This document shows, piece by piece, positions 27,258-36,715 of a stretch of DNA of 64,000 nt. Numbering within the stretch: position 1 is the first letter of the stretch; the number at the start of each line of letters is the position of its first letter. Origin of the DNA: Geomicrobium sp. JCM 19038 (GTDB taxonomy: Bacteria > Bacillota > Bacilli > Bacillales > Marinococcaceae); the NCBI RefSeq assembly GCF_000698125.1, contig NZ_BAXA01000005.1:183991-247990 (forward strand), in the 5' to 3' direction. The notes below the pieces were generated by a model that made no database searches, was not told the DNA's origin, and was given only the letters and a program-made list of their open reading frames with translations. The position numbers and the translations under genes were made by a program.

Positions 27258-28391
27258 TTGTATCATTGGTTCCATATCTTCCCGAAGAATACAGGTCTAA
27301 GCTTATATGCGTGGATTGCATTTTGTATCTTGCCTTTTTACTTTATTATTCGATCGTCAACGTTATATGAAATTATCATTGGCATTACGATGCTCATGTT
27401 ATTTTTCACGATTTATCGACTCTCCTTTGTAAAACAAGGGTGGACGGTTTACGTCGCACTTAGTATTGAAATGGTCATTAGCATTGGCATGACGATCTAC
27501 TTTGGTTACGTGTATTTCGCGTTATTCATCGCGTTCTTTATCGGCAATGTGAAGAGTAAATCAGGATTTATTAGTCTTTACGTCGTTCATCTTTCAACGA
27601 CAGTTATTGCATTTGCTGTTGGATTCATTTTTCAATATGATGTCTTTATTGCACAATTACCGTTTAACGTATTGGGATTACTCGGTGTCATTTTGCTACC
27701 TTTTACCATCTATCACCGTAACCGAAGAGAAGAATTAGAAAGCCAATTAAAAGATGCTAATGAGCGCATTTCTCAACTGATGGTCATGGAAGAGCGACAG
27801 CGAATCGCCCGTGACTTGCATGATACACTTGGACAGAAGCTATCGTTAATTGGATTAAAAAGCGATCTTGCCAGTAAATTATTAAGTACAAAACCAGACT
27901 TGGCCAAGCAAGAACTTGATGATATTAACCAGACGTCTCGAACGGCACTCAGTGAAGTGCGGGAGATTGTCTCAAACATGCGAACGGCAAGACTGGAAGA
28001 CGAAATGGTCCGAGTACAAGAGTTATTAAGGTTTAGCCAGATTGAGTGTGATATTTCAGGGGAGCATACGCTGGATCAACTTCCTTTACTGATTGAAGAT
28101 GTGTTCTGTATGTGTTTACGCGAATCAGTCACAAACGTTGTGAAACATAGTCAATCATCAACATGTCAGATTCAGCTAAGTAACCTTGCAGAAGAGTGGC
28201 GGATGGTCGTACAAGATGATGGAATTGGGATTAAGCCAGAAACGCCAACCGACACAAAAAGTGGCATAAAAGGAATGAAAGAACGGCTAGAGTTTGTTAA
28301 TGGCAAGTTGGAGGTTCATTCGAATCAAGGAACTGAGGTCATGATTCGTATACCGAGGATTATCCACCAAACCGAAGGAGGGCACGAATGA
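27258..28391 (+). CDS. desK: Thermosensor histidine kinase DesK
   Basis: 377 residues from TTG 27258, which has AAAGGAGT at good spacing (the frame runs back to 27204). Four to five membrane helices (about residues 15-150) form the sensor, then the HisKA_3 helix with phospho-acceptor His in ERQRIARDLHDTLGQ, and a HATPase domain with N box LRESVTNVVKHS and G box DDGIGIKP. Senses membrane thickness/fluidity in B. subtilis. Overlaps desR by four bases. Confidence 0.92.
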   Translation: MYHWFHIFPKNTGLSLYAWIAFCILPFYFIIRSSTLYEIIIGITMLMLFFTIYRLSFVKQGWTVYVALSIEMVISIGMTIYFGYVYFALFIAFFIGNVKSKSGFISLYVVHLSTTVIAFAVGFIFQYDVFIAQLPFNVLGLLGVILLPFTIYHRNRREELESQLKDANERISQLMVMEERQRIARDLHDTLGQKLSLIGLKSDLASKLLSTKPDLAKQELDDINQTSRTALSEVREIVSNMRTARLEDEMVRVQELLRFSQIECDISGEHTLDQLPLLIEDVFCMCLRESVTNVVKHSQSSTCQIQLSNLAEEWRMVVQDDGIGIKPETPTDTKSGIKGMKERLEFVNGKLEVHSNQGTEVMIRIPRIIHQTEGGHE

Positions 28392-28987
28392 TTCGAATTA
28401 TATTAGCAGAAGATCAAGGTATGCTCCTAGGAGCGCTTGCATCGTTGCTCGAATTAGAAGACGATATGACCGTAGTCGGTAAGGCTACGAATGGTCTTGA
28501 AGCGGTGGAGTTAGTTCGAGAGCATCAACCTGATATTTGCATTATGGACATTGAAATGCCACTTATGACCGGGATTGAAGCTGCAGAATCTTTAAAAGAC
28601 GAAACGTGCAAAATTATCGTGCTAACGACTTTTGCACGAACCGGATATTTCAATTATGCCCGCGAAGCAGGCGTGAGCGGCTACTTGCTAAAAGATAGCC
28701 CGAGCGATGAGCTTGCAAGAGCGATCCGAACGATTATGAGTGGCCGTAAAGTGTACGCACCAGAACTGATGGATATGATGCATACGAACATCAATCCGCT
28801 AACAGAACGAGAAGGTCAAGTGATCTCGTTAATTGCAGAAGGCAAAAGTACAAAAGAAGTGGCCGATCTGTTAGACATAAAAACAGGCACTGTTCGAAAC
28901 TATGTATCCGTGATTTATGAGAAACTAAATGTCAGCAATCGCATTGAAGCGATTTCGCTGTTTAAAGAAAAAGGTTGGTTTAAATAA
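28388..28987 (+). CDS. desR: Response regulator DesR
   Basis: 199-residue NarL/FixJ-type regulator: receiver domain with phospho-acceptor Asp in ICIMDIEMPLMTG and conserved Lys in YLLKDSPSD, then a LuxR-type HTH (LTEREGQVISLIAEGKSTKEV). Translationally coupled to desK (ATGA). Expected to activate des through the palindrome at 26037-26050 and, by promoter identity, possibly the second operon at 46 kb. Confidence 0.92.
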   Translation: MIRIILAEDQGMLLGALASLLELEDDMTVVGKATNGLEAVELVREHQPDICIMDIEMPLMTGIEAAESLKDETCKIIVLTTFARTGYFNYAREAGVSGYLLKDSPSDELARAIRTIMSGRKVYAPELMDMMHTNINPLTEREGQVISLIAEGKSTKEVADLLDIKTGTVRNYVSVIYEKLNVSNRIEAISLFKEKGWFK

Positions 28988-28991
28988 TAGG

Positions 28992-29055
28992 GTGACGTAC
29001 TCGGCTTGTTACTTAATCCTTTTACGAAAAGCAAAGCCGGGAGTCTTCTCGTCAC
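28992..29055 (+). terminator. Dyad after desR
   Basis: Interrupted stem GTGACG..CGGCTT / AAGCCG..CGTCAC, followed by TTTAAT. A possible terminator with a large internal loop. Confidence 0.4.
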
Positions 29056-29203
29056 TTTAATGCGTATTTTCTCTTCTAGGTTACGATTAACTAAGTAGAT
29101 AATAATTCGTCTAGGATCGAGATATCTTTTTTTACAGGAAATGGACCGTATCTTCTGTAATTATGTTAGCAAGGATAAACTCAGAGAAAAGAGGTGTGCA
29201 TGG

Positions 29204-29626
29204 ATGAAAGAACCGAAAATGAAAGAAACGGACAAGAGTGTAAACGAATTTATTGAAACGGTAGAAAGTGAGAAGAAGAAAGCAGATGCGTATCAGTTAG
29301 TAGAAATCTTTGAAGAGGTAACAGGGTACAAAGCAAAAATGTGGGGACCAAGTATTATTGGTTTTGGAAGCTATCACTATAAGTATGCATCCGGTCATGA
29401 AGGAGATGCCCCTTTAGCGGGCTTTTCTCCAAGAAAGGCAAAAATTAGCCTGTATTTAGCTTATAAAAGCGACAAAAGAGACGGAATATTAGAAAGGTTC
29501 GGTAATCACTCAGTGAGTAAGGCTTGTATCTACGTTAATAAAATGGCGGATATCGATCCCGATGTGTTAAAGGAGTTAATCCGCTATACAGTAGAAACCT
29601 ATCAGAACCTGTATCCAAATGAGTAA
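29204..29626 (+). CDS. DUF1801 domain protein
   Basis: 140 residues from ATG 29204 with AGAGGTG upstream; the frame extends to 29141 without a site. MWGPSIIGFGSYHYKYASGHEGD and the ISLYLAY block match the YdhG-like DUF1801 family. Function unknown. Confidence 0.85.
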   Translation: MKEPKMKETDKSVNEFIETVESEKKKADAYQLVEIFEEVTGYKAKMWGPSIIGFGSYHYKYASGHEGDAPLAGFSPRKAKISLYLAYKSDKRDGILERFGNHSVSKACIYVNKMADIDPDVLKELIRYTVETYQNLYPNE

Positions 29627-29706
29627 CGTTGTAATCATTGAAGATACTCGTAAATATAATGAACGTACTCGCTGAAGCTAAGAATACTATTTTTCATATG
29701 AATGCA

Positions 29707-30327
29707 TTAATCTGATTCTTTCCACTTTCCAGTAATCGCGGAAAGGATAAGCCAAGGTTCGATAAAGAGATTAATAAAGATATGAGCAACAATAGGTGCA
29801 AGAATATTACGGTCAGCGATGATATAGAGAATCGCGAGTAATGCACCTAATACGGTCGTAGACAAAATGACTGGAAGTACAATCTTAAATTCTCCCCGTA
29901 ACAAGATCCATGCACCATGTACAAGGCCAAAGAGGGTGGCTGAAGCGAGTATTTGGAAAGGGATAGAGGCGTTCAAACTCATTAGCCAATCCATCAAAAC
30001 TTGCCTAAACAAGATTTCTTCTACTGTACTGGCGACCAAAGCAGCCCAAATACCGAGTACTTTAAGCCATGAAAGTGTAAACAAGTGCTTTCTAACGAAC
30101 GGTACAACTTTAGCCGTATACATGACGTATCCAATAACAATGACAAACGCAAGGATCCAGACAAACGGATGGTTAAACGCTTCAGAAGTTAATCCTAGCC
30201 GGTGTGTGACAAATTGTTGAGGATTTCCCAAATACCAATACAGTAACCAAAAGGTGCAAAAAGAAGAAATTCCTATTAATAGGAATGCCGTTATTTTTTC
30301 TTCATGAGTAAAAGCGATCGTTTTCAT
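29707..30327 (-). CDS. CPBP family intramembrane glutamic endopeptidase
   Basis: 206 residues with about seven helices. The three CPBP motifs are present: EEILFRQVL (EExxxR), FGLVHGAW (FxxxH) and the late HIFINL. AAGGAGAG before the ATG. Family members process prenylated or small peptides or act in bacteriocin immunity; the target is unknown. A second family member is at 62535-63187. Confidence 0.88.
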   Translation of the reverse strand: MKTIAFTHEEKITAFLLIGISSFCTFWLLYWYLGNPQQFVTHRLGLTSEAFNHPFVWILAFVIVIGYVMYTAKVVPFVRKHLFTLSWLKVLGIWAALVASTVEEILFRQVLMDWLMSLNASIPFQILASATLFGLVHGAWILLRGEFKIVLPVILSTTVLGALLAILYIIADRNILAPIVAHIFINLFIEPWLILSAITGKWKESD

Positions 30328-30523
30328 TGAACACTCTCCTTAAACGTTCTTCATTGATTTATCTTTAACTAATTGATCCTTAGTATAAAAGATAAACGAG
30401 TGAATGGTGTAAGGAGTGATGTAACTTGCTAATGAAGGTGAACAAGTGCACAGAAATGGTGTATAAGAGGTCAGTATCTAAATGATAAGCTTCTTAAGCA
30501 GAAAGGAACGAATGTTTAATAAA

Positions 30524-30549
30524 GAACGGCTGCTAAGTCACAGCCGTTC
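30524..30549. terminator. Terminator after the OYE gene
   Basis: Stem GAACGGCTG/CAGCCGTTC; on the minus strand followed by TTTATT. Confidence 0.7.
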
Positions 30550-30563
30550 GCCAGTTTCAAGCG

Positions 30564-31606
30564 TTAACGGATCGCTCTTCCATATTGTTTAGGTGGAATG
30601 ACGTGCTTATGAATCTCTCGAATTGCATGCATCGCCCAATAAGGGTCGTTTAACATTCCCCGTGCGACAGCGATCAAATCTGCGTCCCCATTTGAAAGAA
30701 CTGATTCAGCAACGTGTGGGTTTTCTAATCTGCCAACTGCAATAACAGGGATTTTCAAGTTTTCTTTAAATTTTCTTGCATAAGGCACTTGATACGCAGG
30801 GGTATTAAGAGGTTTTGTTTTGCCAGGTAACCCTTCCCCGCCAGAGGATACATGGAACAGGTCTACTCCAGCTTCTTGAAATTCCTTTGCCAATTGTATT
30901 GAATGATCTACGTCATAACCACCATCAATATACTCAATAGCAGAAACGCGCATAATTAGCGGCATATCATGTGGCATGACAGATTTCACAGCACGGATAA
31001 CGTCTACGCCAAACTTTGAGAGACTTCCAAAGTTATCGGTTCGGTTGTTACTACTTGGAGACATAAATTGATGGATTAAATAACCATGAGCTCCGTGCAA
31101 TTCAATGGTATCGAATCCTGCCCTTACTGCTCGTTCAGCAGCTTCTTTAAAACGAGTAATCATGCGCTCCACTTCGCTCGTCTCTAAAGCTCTTGGAGGG
31201 GTTAACGTTCCATTTTTCGTTTCTTCTGGAATCACATCAACTGGAATGTTCGATGCGCCAACAGGTTGGGGAGCATCTTCTGCTTTACGTCCTGCATGTG
31301 CAATTTGTATACCGATTTTCGTTCCATGTTTATGGACTTCTTGAATAATTCGTTGATATGCAGGGATTTGATCATCGCTCCATAAACCCAAATCGTGGTC
31401 TGTGATACGTCCATCAGGTTCTACGCCAGTCATTTCCATAATCATTAAACCTGTACCACCAACAGCTCTTGATACATAGTGAACGAAGTGCCAATCATTA
31501 GGAATTCCGTCCTCTTTCTCTACAGAATACTGACACATTGGCGGCATAACGATACGATTTCGTAACTCAAGCCTTTAATGGTATACGGTGTTTGTATTAC
31601 GGACAT
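30564..31606 (-). pseudogene. namA: NADH:flavin oxidoreductase, Old Yellow Enzyme family (NamA/YqjM type), frameshift near the start
   Basis: FMN-dependent ene reductase of about 346 residues. From MPPMCQYS on, the frame is intact to 30564, with the substrate-binding His/Asn-type pair in IELHGAHGYLIHQF and FMN site IAVGRLENP. The true start, ATG 31604-31606 behind AAGGAGTG, gives SVIQTPYTIKGLS and then leaves frame; adding one T (AGTTTACGA) gives LSLRNRIVMPPMC, exactly as expected for the family. A MarR-type regulator is divergent from it, with a shared operator between. Confidence 0.85.
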
Positions 31607-31621
31607 CTAATCACTCCTTAA

Positions 31622-31645
31622 ATATTTGTTTGCGCACGCAAATAT
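31622..31645. promoter_or_regulatory. Putative MarR operator
   Basis: Core TTTGCG-CA-CGCAAA (31629-31642) inside wider ATATTTG/CAAATAT arms, lying between the divergent OYE and marR genes, just upstream of the OYE start. Confidence 0.6.
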
Positions 31646-31757
31646 ATTTCCATATGATAGAATTATAAACAAAAATCATGTTATTGCAAGTAACATGTTC
31701 TCAAGGTACAACGATATAGTGTTTGACCGAGAATAATTGAAGGATTGGGGTAGAATC

Positions 31758-32184
31758 ATGATGAACAGTGAAACTATAAATGTCGTTGATGCGTGGATCA
31801 ATTACTCAAAGTTTTACACTAGGCTTTCAAAAGCGATGAACCACGTAATCATGGAAGAATACCAACTTGGAATGAATGACTTTTATTTTCTGTATTTCCT
31901 CGGCGAAGCAGAAAATCAAGCGTTACAACAGGCACAATTGCAAGCCTTATTGCAATTAAGTCCTAGCGCTTTATCTAGAATGACGACGAGGTTAATCAGT
32001 TACAAAGGATTAAATCTAATCGAAAAAAAAGTCTCTCGATTATGACAAAAGAGGCTATTCTATCTCACTAACGACAAACGGTAAAAAATTGTTAAATCAA
32101 CTTACTATTGCGTTGGAAGCTAAACTGAACACATCATTAAGTCAAGATGATTTGGAGCATGTGTTTTCATTAAGTGAACAATAA
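31758..32184 (+). pseudogene. MarR family regulator with frameshift in an A run
   Basis: About 141 residues. The HTH (LQALLQLSPSALSRMTTRLIS) and the start of the wing lie in one frame to 32045; then KRGYSISLTTNGKKLLNQ continues in another frame to 32184. Removing one A from the eight-A run near 32027 joins the two as IEKKSLDYDKRGYS, a normal MarR wing. Here a base seems added rather than lost. Probably represses the divergent OYE gene. Confidence 0.75.
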
Positions 32185-32251
32185 GTAATAAGCTAATGAT
32201 GATGTACTCCTTGATAATAAATTTCTAGGGCCGGTCTTTTGGGGGGGCTAA

Positions 32252-32661
32252 ATGGAAAATGGTTTGGTTCATCAGCGGTATGTATGAATGAAAAGGATCA
32301 ATTATTAATGGTCTTGCAAGGAAGACAGGATGAGCGAAAAATGTGGTCGATTCCATCGGGAGGGAAAGAATAGGAAGAAACATTTGAAGAATGCTGCATT
32401 AGAGAAACGCTAGAAGAAACGGGTATATTGTCGAAGTTATAGAAGAAATTAAGGTTAAGAAAAAGGCTTATGAGTCGATTAATATAGCCGTTGAAGCCCA
32501 TTATTTCTTGTGAAGATTGCGGGCGGAGAAGAAGGATTCAAGACCTTGATCACCTAATCTATGATATTTATTGGAAAGATGTCGATGAAATTCAGAGGTT
32601 AGAATTGACCTTTCCAGAAGATCGAATTTTTCTGATTAACTACCTAAAGAAAAAGGGTTAA
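32252..32661 (+). pseudogene. NUDIX hydrolase, broken
   Basis: The Nudix box is readable as SGGKE-stop-EETFEECCIRETLEETG, with an in-frame TAG at 32371-32373; frames also change near 32280 and near 32425. The C-terminal part (IYDIYWKDVDEIQRLELTFPED) is clear up to the TAA at 32661. Not functional as written. Confidence 0.7.
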
Positions 32662-32682
32662 CAAATTTCTTAGTCAACGAAC

Positions 32683-32716
32683 GAAGGTTTTCTTATTTTG
32701 AAAGAAGCCTTTTTTT
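32683..32716 (+). terminator. Terminator after NUDIX remnant
   Basis: AAGGTTTTCTT/AAAGAAGCCTT (with mismatch and G-U pairs) followed by seven T. Confidence 0.6.
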
Positions 32717-32819
32717 GTGTTCAACAAGGAATTATAAAAAAAAGCGTCGTAATGCGAAATAGATTGCATGTCTAACTGAATGAGATTCGTATGAGTAATT
32801 AGATAAAGGAGGTAAGGTG

Positions 32820-33113
32820 ATGTGGATCCTATTAGGAGTGATTGCGATCGTAGCAACTTGTATAAACCTCTATTTGTATAAAAAAGGAAAGGACTATAAG
32901 CTTGCTATGGCGATGGGATTGTCGTTTACAGCCTTAACACTTTGTGCAGAGTACAGTCTTGTTTCTCAGTGGGTGAAAGTAGAGGATTGGGCAGCTTTAA
33001 TGGATGTAGTGCCGGGTATGGAAAAGGTCGTATGGGTTTTAACCATTGTTTCTATCTTACTTAATGTCTCACCGGTTATTTTAGAATTAAAAGCGAAGAA
33101 ATTACAACGATGA
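32820..33113 (+). CDS. Small hypothetical membrane protein
   Basis: About 97 residues with AAAGGAGGT upstream; start at ATG 32820 or the in-frame GTG at 32817. Three hydrophobic helices, ending in KAKKLQR. Family not recognised. Confidence 0.65.
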   Translation: MWILLGVIAIVATCINLYLYKKGKDYKLAMAMGLSFTALTLCAEYSLVSQWVKVEDWAALMDVVPGMEKVVWVLTIVSILLNVSPVILELKAKKLQR

Positions 33114-33227
33114 TCGCTTCACTAGTTCACTGTATAGGAAGGTGACACTCACGAGAAAAGCTCGTGTACTTATGACAAATTTGAATCTTTTATTAGTATC
33201 CTTCGTATGAAGGATAGAGGTGGTTGG

Positions 33228-33798
33228 ATGAAAACTAGACGAATTGATATCGAGAAAGAAAGAAGAGAACATGAAAACAAATGGCGATGTTGAATACCCC
33301 AAAGTAGCAGCTAGTACGGTAGAAAAAGTTGTGTACACAGTAACGATTGTGAGTGTAATCATCTTTATCCTTTTTCTTGGATGGTCCTTGAGCCAATTAC
33401 CTTCTGAAGTGCCCATCCACCGATCTTTTAGTGGAGAAATTACTTATGGAAGTCCGGTAAGTTTTATATTCCTACCGATTATTGCAATCGCTACAAGCCT
33501 TTTCCTTTTTGGATCAAGATTTCTAGTTTCATTGTTTAATTTTCCGGTTGAAGTTACAGATGGAAACATACGAATTCTTATTATACTAACAAGAAACATG
33601 ATTGCTCATATGGCATTAGTAACAACCGCAATCTTCTTTGCTATTTATATAGAAGCTTTGTTCATAACAAATGAACAGCCTATGTTAGGCATTGCAGCTA
33701 CTGTCGTATGGATGAAGATCGTCATCATTTATTATTTTGTAAAGATCATAAAAAAGGGCAAAGCTTATCGTGAAGGGTCTGCTGAAGAAGATGGATAA
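33228..33798 (+). pseudogene. DUF1648-like membrane protein, apparent frameshift near the start
   Basis: ATG 33228 has a good AGAGGTGG site but its frame closes after 21 codons. The downstream frame (from 33271, KTNGDVEYPKVAASTVEKVV) encodes about 175 residues with four helices and the LPSEVPIHRSFSGE block of DUF1648 proteins, but its ATG 33271 has only a weak site. Adding one A to the AAAA run near 33274 fuses both. Either a frameshift or a weak downstream start. Confidence 0.65.
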
Positions 33799-33938
33799 AG
33801 GATGATGAGCTAGATCTAAGTTTATGATAGATTTCTTTTAATTATTGGGTACTTCTCTAAAAAGTAAGGAAGTCTTCTTTATCATCTACTTCTAAAGTTA
33901 AGAAGATTGTTTTTGTAAAGAAAGGCGAGAAGAGAAAA

Positions 33939-34330
33939 TGCGGGCAATTTCTATTTGTGCTTTTAAAAAGGAAGACTCAATACTAGTCTTTAAGGGGTTT
34001 GACGAAGTAAAGCAAGAGTATTTCTATCGTCCTATCGGTGGTGGAATAGAATATGGGGAGTAGAGCGTCCATGCTTTAAAGAGAGAAATCTTTGAAGAGA
34101 TTAGGGCAGAGATAACGAACATAGCTTTATTAGGAGTGATTGAGAATATCTTTACAAATGAAGGGATTCTCGGTCACGAAATTGTTTTTGTATACAGAGC
34201 AAGCTTTGTTGAAGCGTCTTTCTATGAGCAAGAATCGTTTAAGGACTACGAAGATAACGGGGTGCCATTTAATTTATTTTGGAAACCTATTCGTGATTTC
34301 AAAACGAGGCACATTAAAGTTAGTAACTGA
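33939..34330 (+). pseudogene. NUDIX hydrolase with in-frame TAG
   Basis: Starts near 33939 (RAISIC.., then FKKEDSILVFKGFDEVK, then FYRPIGGGIEYGE), then a TAG at 34061-34063 directly in the Nudix box, and the same frame continues SVHALKREIFEEI to the stop at 34330, including FWKPIRDFK. The rest is undamaged, as far as I can read the frame upstream. A single nonsense change in an otherwise complete gene. Confidence 0.7.
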
Positions 34331-34409
34331 GGAAATAACAACTTTGATTTAAAGTGATTGAAGTGAATGTAAAACTATCGAGGCAGGTAAGTGTAATTGT
34401 TTTATAAAT

Positions 34410-34679
34410 AGTCAGTTTCATAAATTAAAAAACTTACGATTAAAGCGGAACAATTAATTGTCAGGAGTGTTGATTTTCACTACAGACGGATGCTTGCCGC
34501 GGAGGACCAGCCGAGCCTCCTCAGGCTTACGCCTTGTGGGGTCTCGGCTTGATCCTTCTTCCGCAGGCGTCACCGCCTTTCGTTCCAATCACATTGATAT
34601 GAATTTTCACGAACATAATCATAAAAAATGACAATATCGTTCGTGAAAATCACAAAGAGAAGCATTTATGAAATTGACT
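34410..34679. repeat. 270-bp MITE-like repeat, copy 1
   Basis: Terminal inverted repeats AGTCAGTTTCATAAAT and ATTTATGAAATTGACT (one mismatch). Inside are a GC-rich palindromic block (GCGGAGGACC.. against ..CTTCTTCCGC) and a second dyad ATTTTCACGAAC/GTTCGTGAAAAT. No protein is encoded. A near-identical copy is at 36174-36444. Confidence 0.85.
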
Positions 34680-34779
34680 CAAATAATTTTAGTTTTAGAA
34701 ACTTTCTTTCATAGATGCCTATTATTCTAAAAATGAGATTTAACATTGTGTGTCGTTGTTAAATAAGAAGGAGTGTACA

Positions 34780-36129
34780 ATGACTGTATTTGAATGGATA
34801 ATGGTAGGGTTTATTGCGATAGGGGTTGTTCTTTTAATACTAAAAAAATCAATTCCTCGTTCTATCGTATTGGTATACGTATTTGCCCTCGTTGGCATGA
34901 GTATAGCGCAATTGCTGTTAGATGAATGGCGGATCCCAATGCTTCCTTTATATGGGTTAGGTATATTGGTAATTATTATCTTAATGATCAGACCAAATCA
35001 AGAAAGGTCATTGAAATCTAGTGTAGTTTGGATATTGTTCCTACTGTTTGTCATTGCTATACCTAGTTATCTATTTCCATGGAACCAGTTGGACAAGCCT
35101 AGTGGTCCGTATCAGGTGGGAACAATGATAGAACAGGTGGATGTATTGGATCGAAGTGAGCAATGGTCAACTGATGATGAACATCGTAAATTGATGGTGC
35201 AATTCTGGTATCCAGCCAGTGAAGTAAATGGAGGAAAACGAGCTCCTTATCATGAGCATGCAAATGTATTTGTGGATGAGTTTTTTAAAACAAACGGAAT
35301 ACCTGGTTTTCTTATTCAATCTTTTGCGAAACAAAGCACGCCAATCTATCAAGATGTACCAATAATCAATGCAGACAACCCGTTTCCAGTGGTCTTTTTT
35401 TCTCATGGATTTGGTGGAAATCGAAGCCAAAACTATTATCAAGTCTCAGAGTTGGCAAGTCATGGTTACATCGTTATTGGTATTGATCATACCTATTATT
35501 CACCAGGAACTGTTTTTAAAGATGGTACAATTCCTGGTGCTTTAGAGTTTCATGTCAGTGAGCTTGATGAAGAGATGGTAGATTACTTATATGAGTGGAG
35601 TGCAGATGCCCAAAGTGTAATGAATTGGTTAGAAAGAATCGATCAGTCAGCTCATGAAAAAGAAGAATTAAGTCTATTAGCAACAATTATTCAGCTAGCT
35701 GACCTAAGCCGGGTTGGATATATTGGGCATTCATTTGGAGGGGCAACCGCTGTGCATACGTTAGCAGTCGATGATCGGTTTACTGCAGGGGTGAACATGG
35801 ATGGCTTTCCATATGGGGAAGCCCATGTATTTGGAGTGGATCAACCTTTTCTAACACTTACAAGCGATCAAGTCTTAATGAAAAATTACTTAGATATCCC
35901 TGAAGTGTTCGATGAATTCTTAGAACGTGCTGTTATGATTAGTGGAGAAGAAAAAGTTATATCTCTTGATGAAGCACTGCACATGGATTTTACCGACATG
36001 TCCTTACTATCACCTTTAATGCAATGGTTAGGTATAAGTGGAACTTTGGGAGCGAAGGATCAACATCAAATCATTAATCAACACACCCTAGATTTCCTTA
36101 ATATCTATTTAAAGGAAGATGAAATGTAA
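34780..36129 (+). CDS. Alpha/beta hydrolase, dienelactone hydrolase / PAF-acetylhydrolase-like
   Basis: 449 residues from ATG 34780 with AAGGAGTG. Four N-terminal membrane helices (about 1-110) are fused to an external alpha/beta hydrolase domain. The catalytic residues are visible: oxyanion/loop FSHGFGGNRS, nucleophile Ser in GHSFGGATA, Asp in VNMDGFPYG, and His in ALHMDFTDM. Probably a lipase or esterase at the membrane surface. Flanked on both sides by the same 270-bp repeat, so the gene may have moved, or could move, as a unit. Confidence 0.82.
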   Translation: MTVFEWIMVGFIAIGVVLLILKKSIPRSIVLVYVFALVGMSIAQLLLDEWRIPMLPLYGLGILVIIILMIRPNQERSLKSSVVWILFLLFVIAIPSYLFPWNQLDKPSGPYQVGTMIEQVDVLDRSEQWSTDDEHRKLMVQFWYPASEVNGGKRAPYHEHANVFVDEFFKTNGIPGFLIQSFAKQSTPIYQDVPIINADNPFPVVFFSHGFGGNRSQNYYQVSELASHGYIVIGIDHTYYSPGTVFKDGTIPGALEFHVSELDEEMVDYLYEWSADAQSVMNWLERIDQSAHEKEELSLLATIIQLADLSRVGYIGHSFGGATAVHTLAVDDRFTAGVNMDGFPYGEAHVFGVDQPFLTLTSDQVLMKNYLDIPEVFDEFLERAVMISGEEKVISLDEALHMDFTDMSLLSPLMQWLGISGTLGAKDQHQIINQHTLDFLNIYLKEDEM

Positions 36130-36173
36130 CTATCACGTTGCGGAGCCATCTAAATTTTTAAAAAAGAAAAGTG

Positions 36174-36444
36174 AGTCAATTTCATAAATCAAATACTTAA
36201 GATTAGAACCGAACAATTAATAAATGTCAGGAGTGTTGATTTTCACTACAGACGGATGCTTGCCGCGGAGGACCGACCGAGCCTCTTTAGGCTTACGCCT
36301 TGCGGGGTCTCGGCTCAATCCTTCTTCCGCAGGTGTCACCGCCTTTCGTTCCAATCACGTTGATATGAATTTTACGAACATAATCATAAAAAATGATAAT
36401 ATCGTTCGTGAAAATCACAAAGAGAAGCATTTATGAAATTGACT
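36174..36444. repeat. 271-bp MITE-like repeat, copy 2
   Basis: Perfect 16-bp terminal inverted repeats AGTCAATTTCATAAAT / ATTTATGAAATTGACT; same orientation and almost the same sequence as copy 1. Confidence 0.87.
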
Positions 36445-36669
36445 AATTTATTAGCATTAGAAAGAACTTGGTTTAATACATAAAATATAATCCCAAGTTT
36501 GATTTTTGTTAAATTATACGATTATACGTTGAATAAAGTTAATGAGACATTACATGCTTAAGTAATAATTATAGAAAATAATTAGACGGGGCTTTTCTGA
36601 ATGAAGGGAAGCTCTTTTCTTATGGTGTTAACGGGGTAGGTTAGTAGAGTTCAATTAATCCAATTAAAA

Positions 36670-36697
36670 AGTAAGCAGGGTATGTACTCTGCTTACT
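36670..36697 (-). terminator. Terminator after the isochorismatase-like gene
   Basis: Perfect 9-bp stem AGTAAGCAG/CTGCTTACT; the minus strand continues TTTTTAATT. Confidence 0.75.
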
Positions 36698-36715
36698 TTA
36701 CTATAATAAATAACT

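Noticed and set aside
36224..36436. 70-codon open frame inside repeat copy 2
   Set aside because: It lies wholly in the MITE-like element and is not kept open in copy 1.
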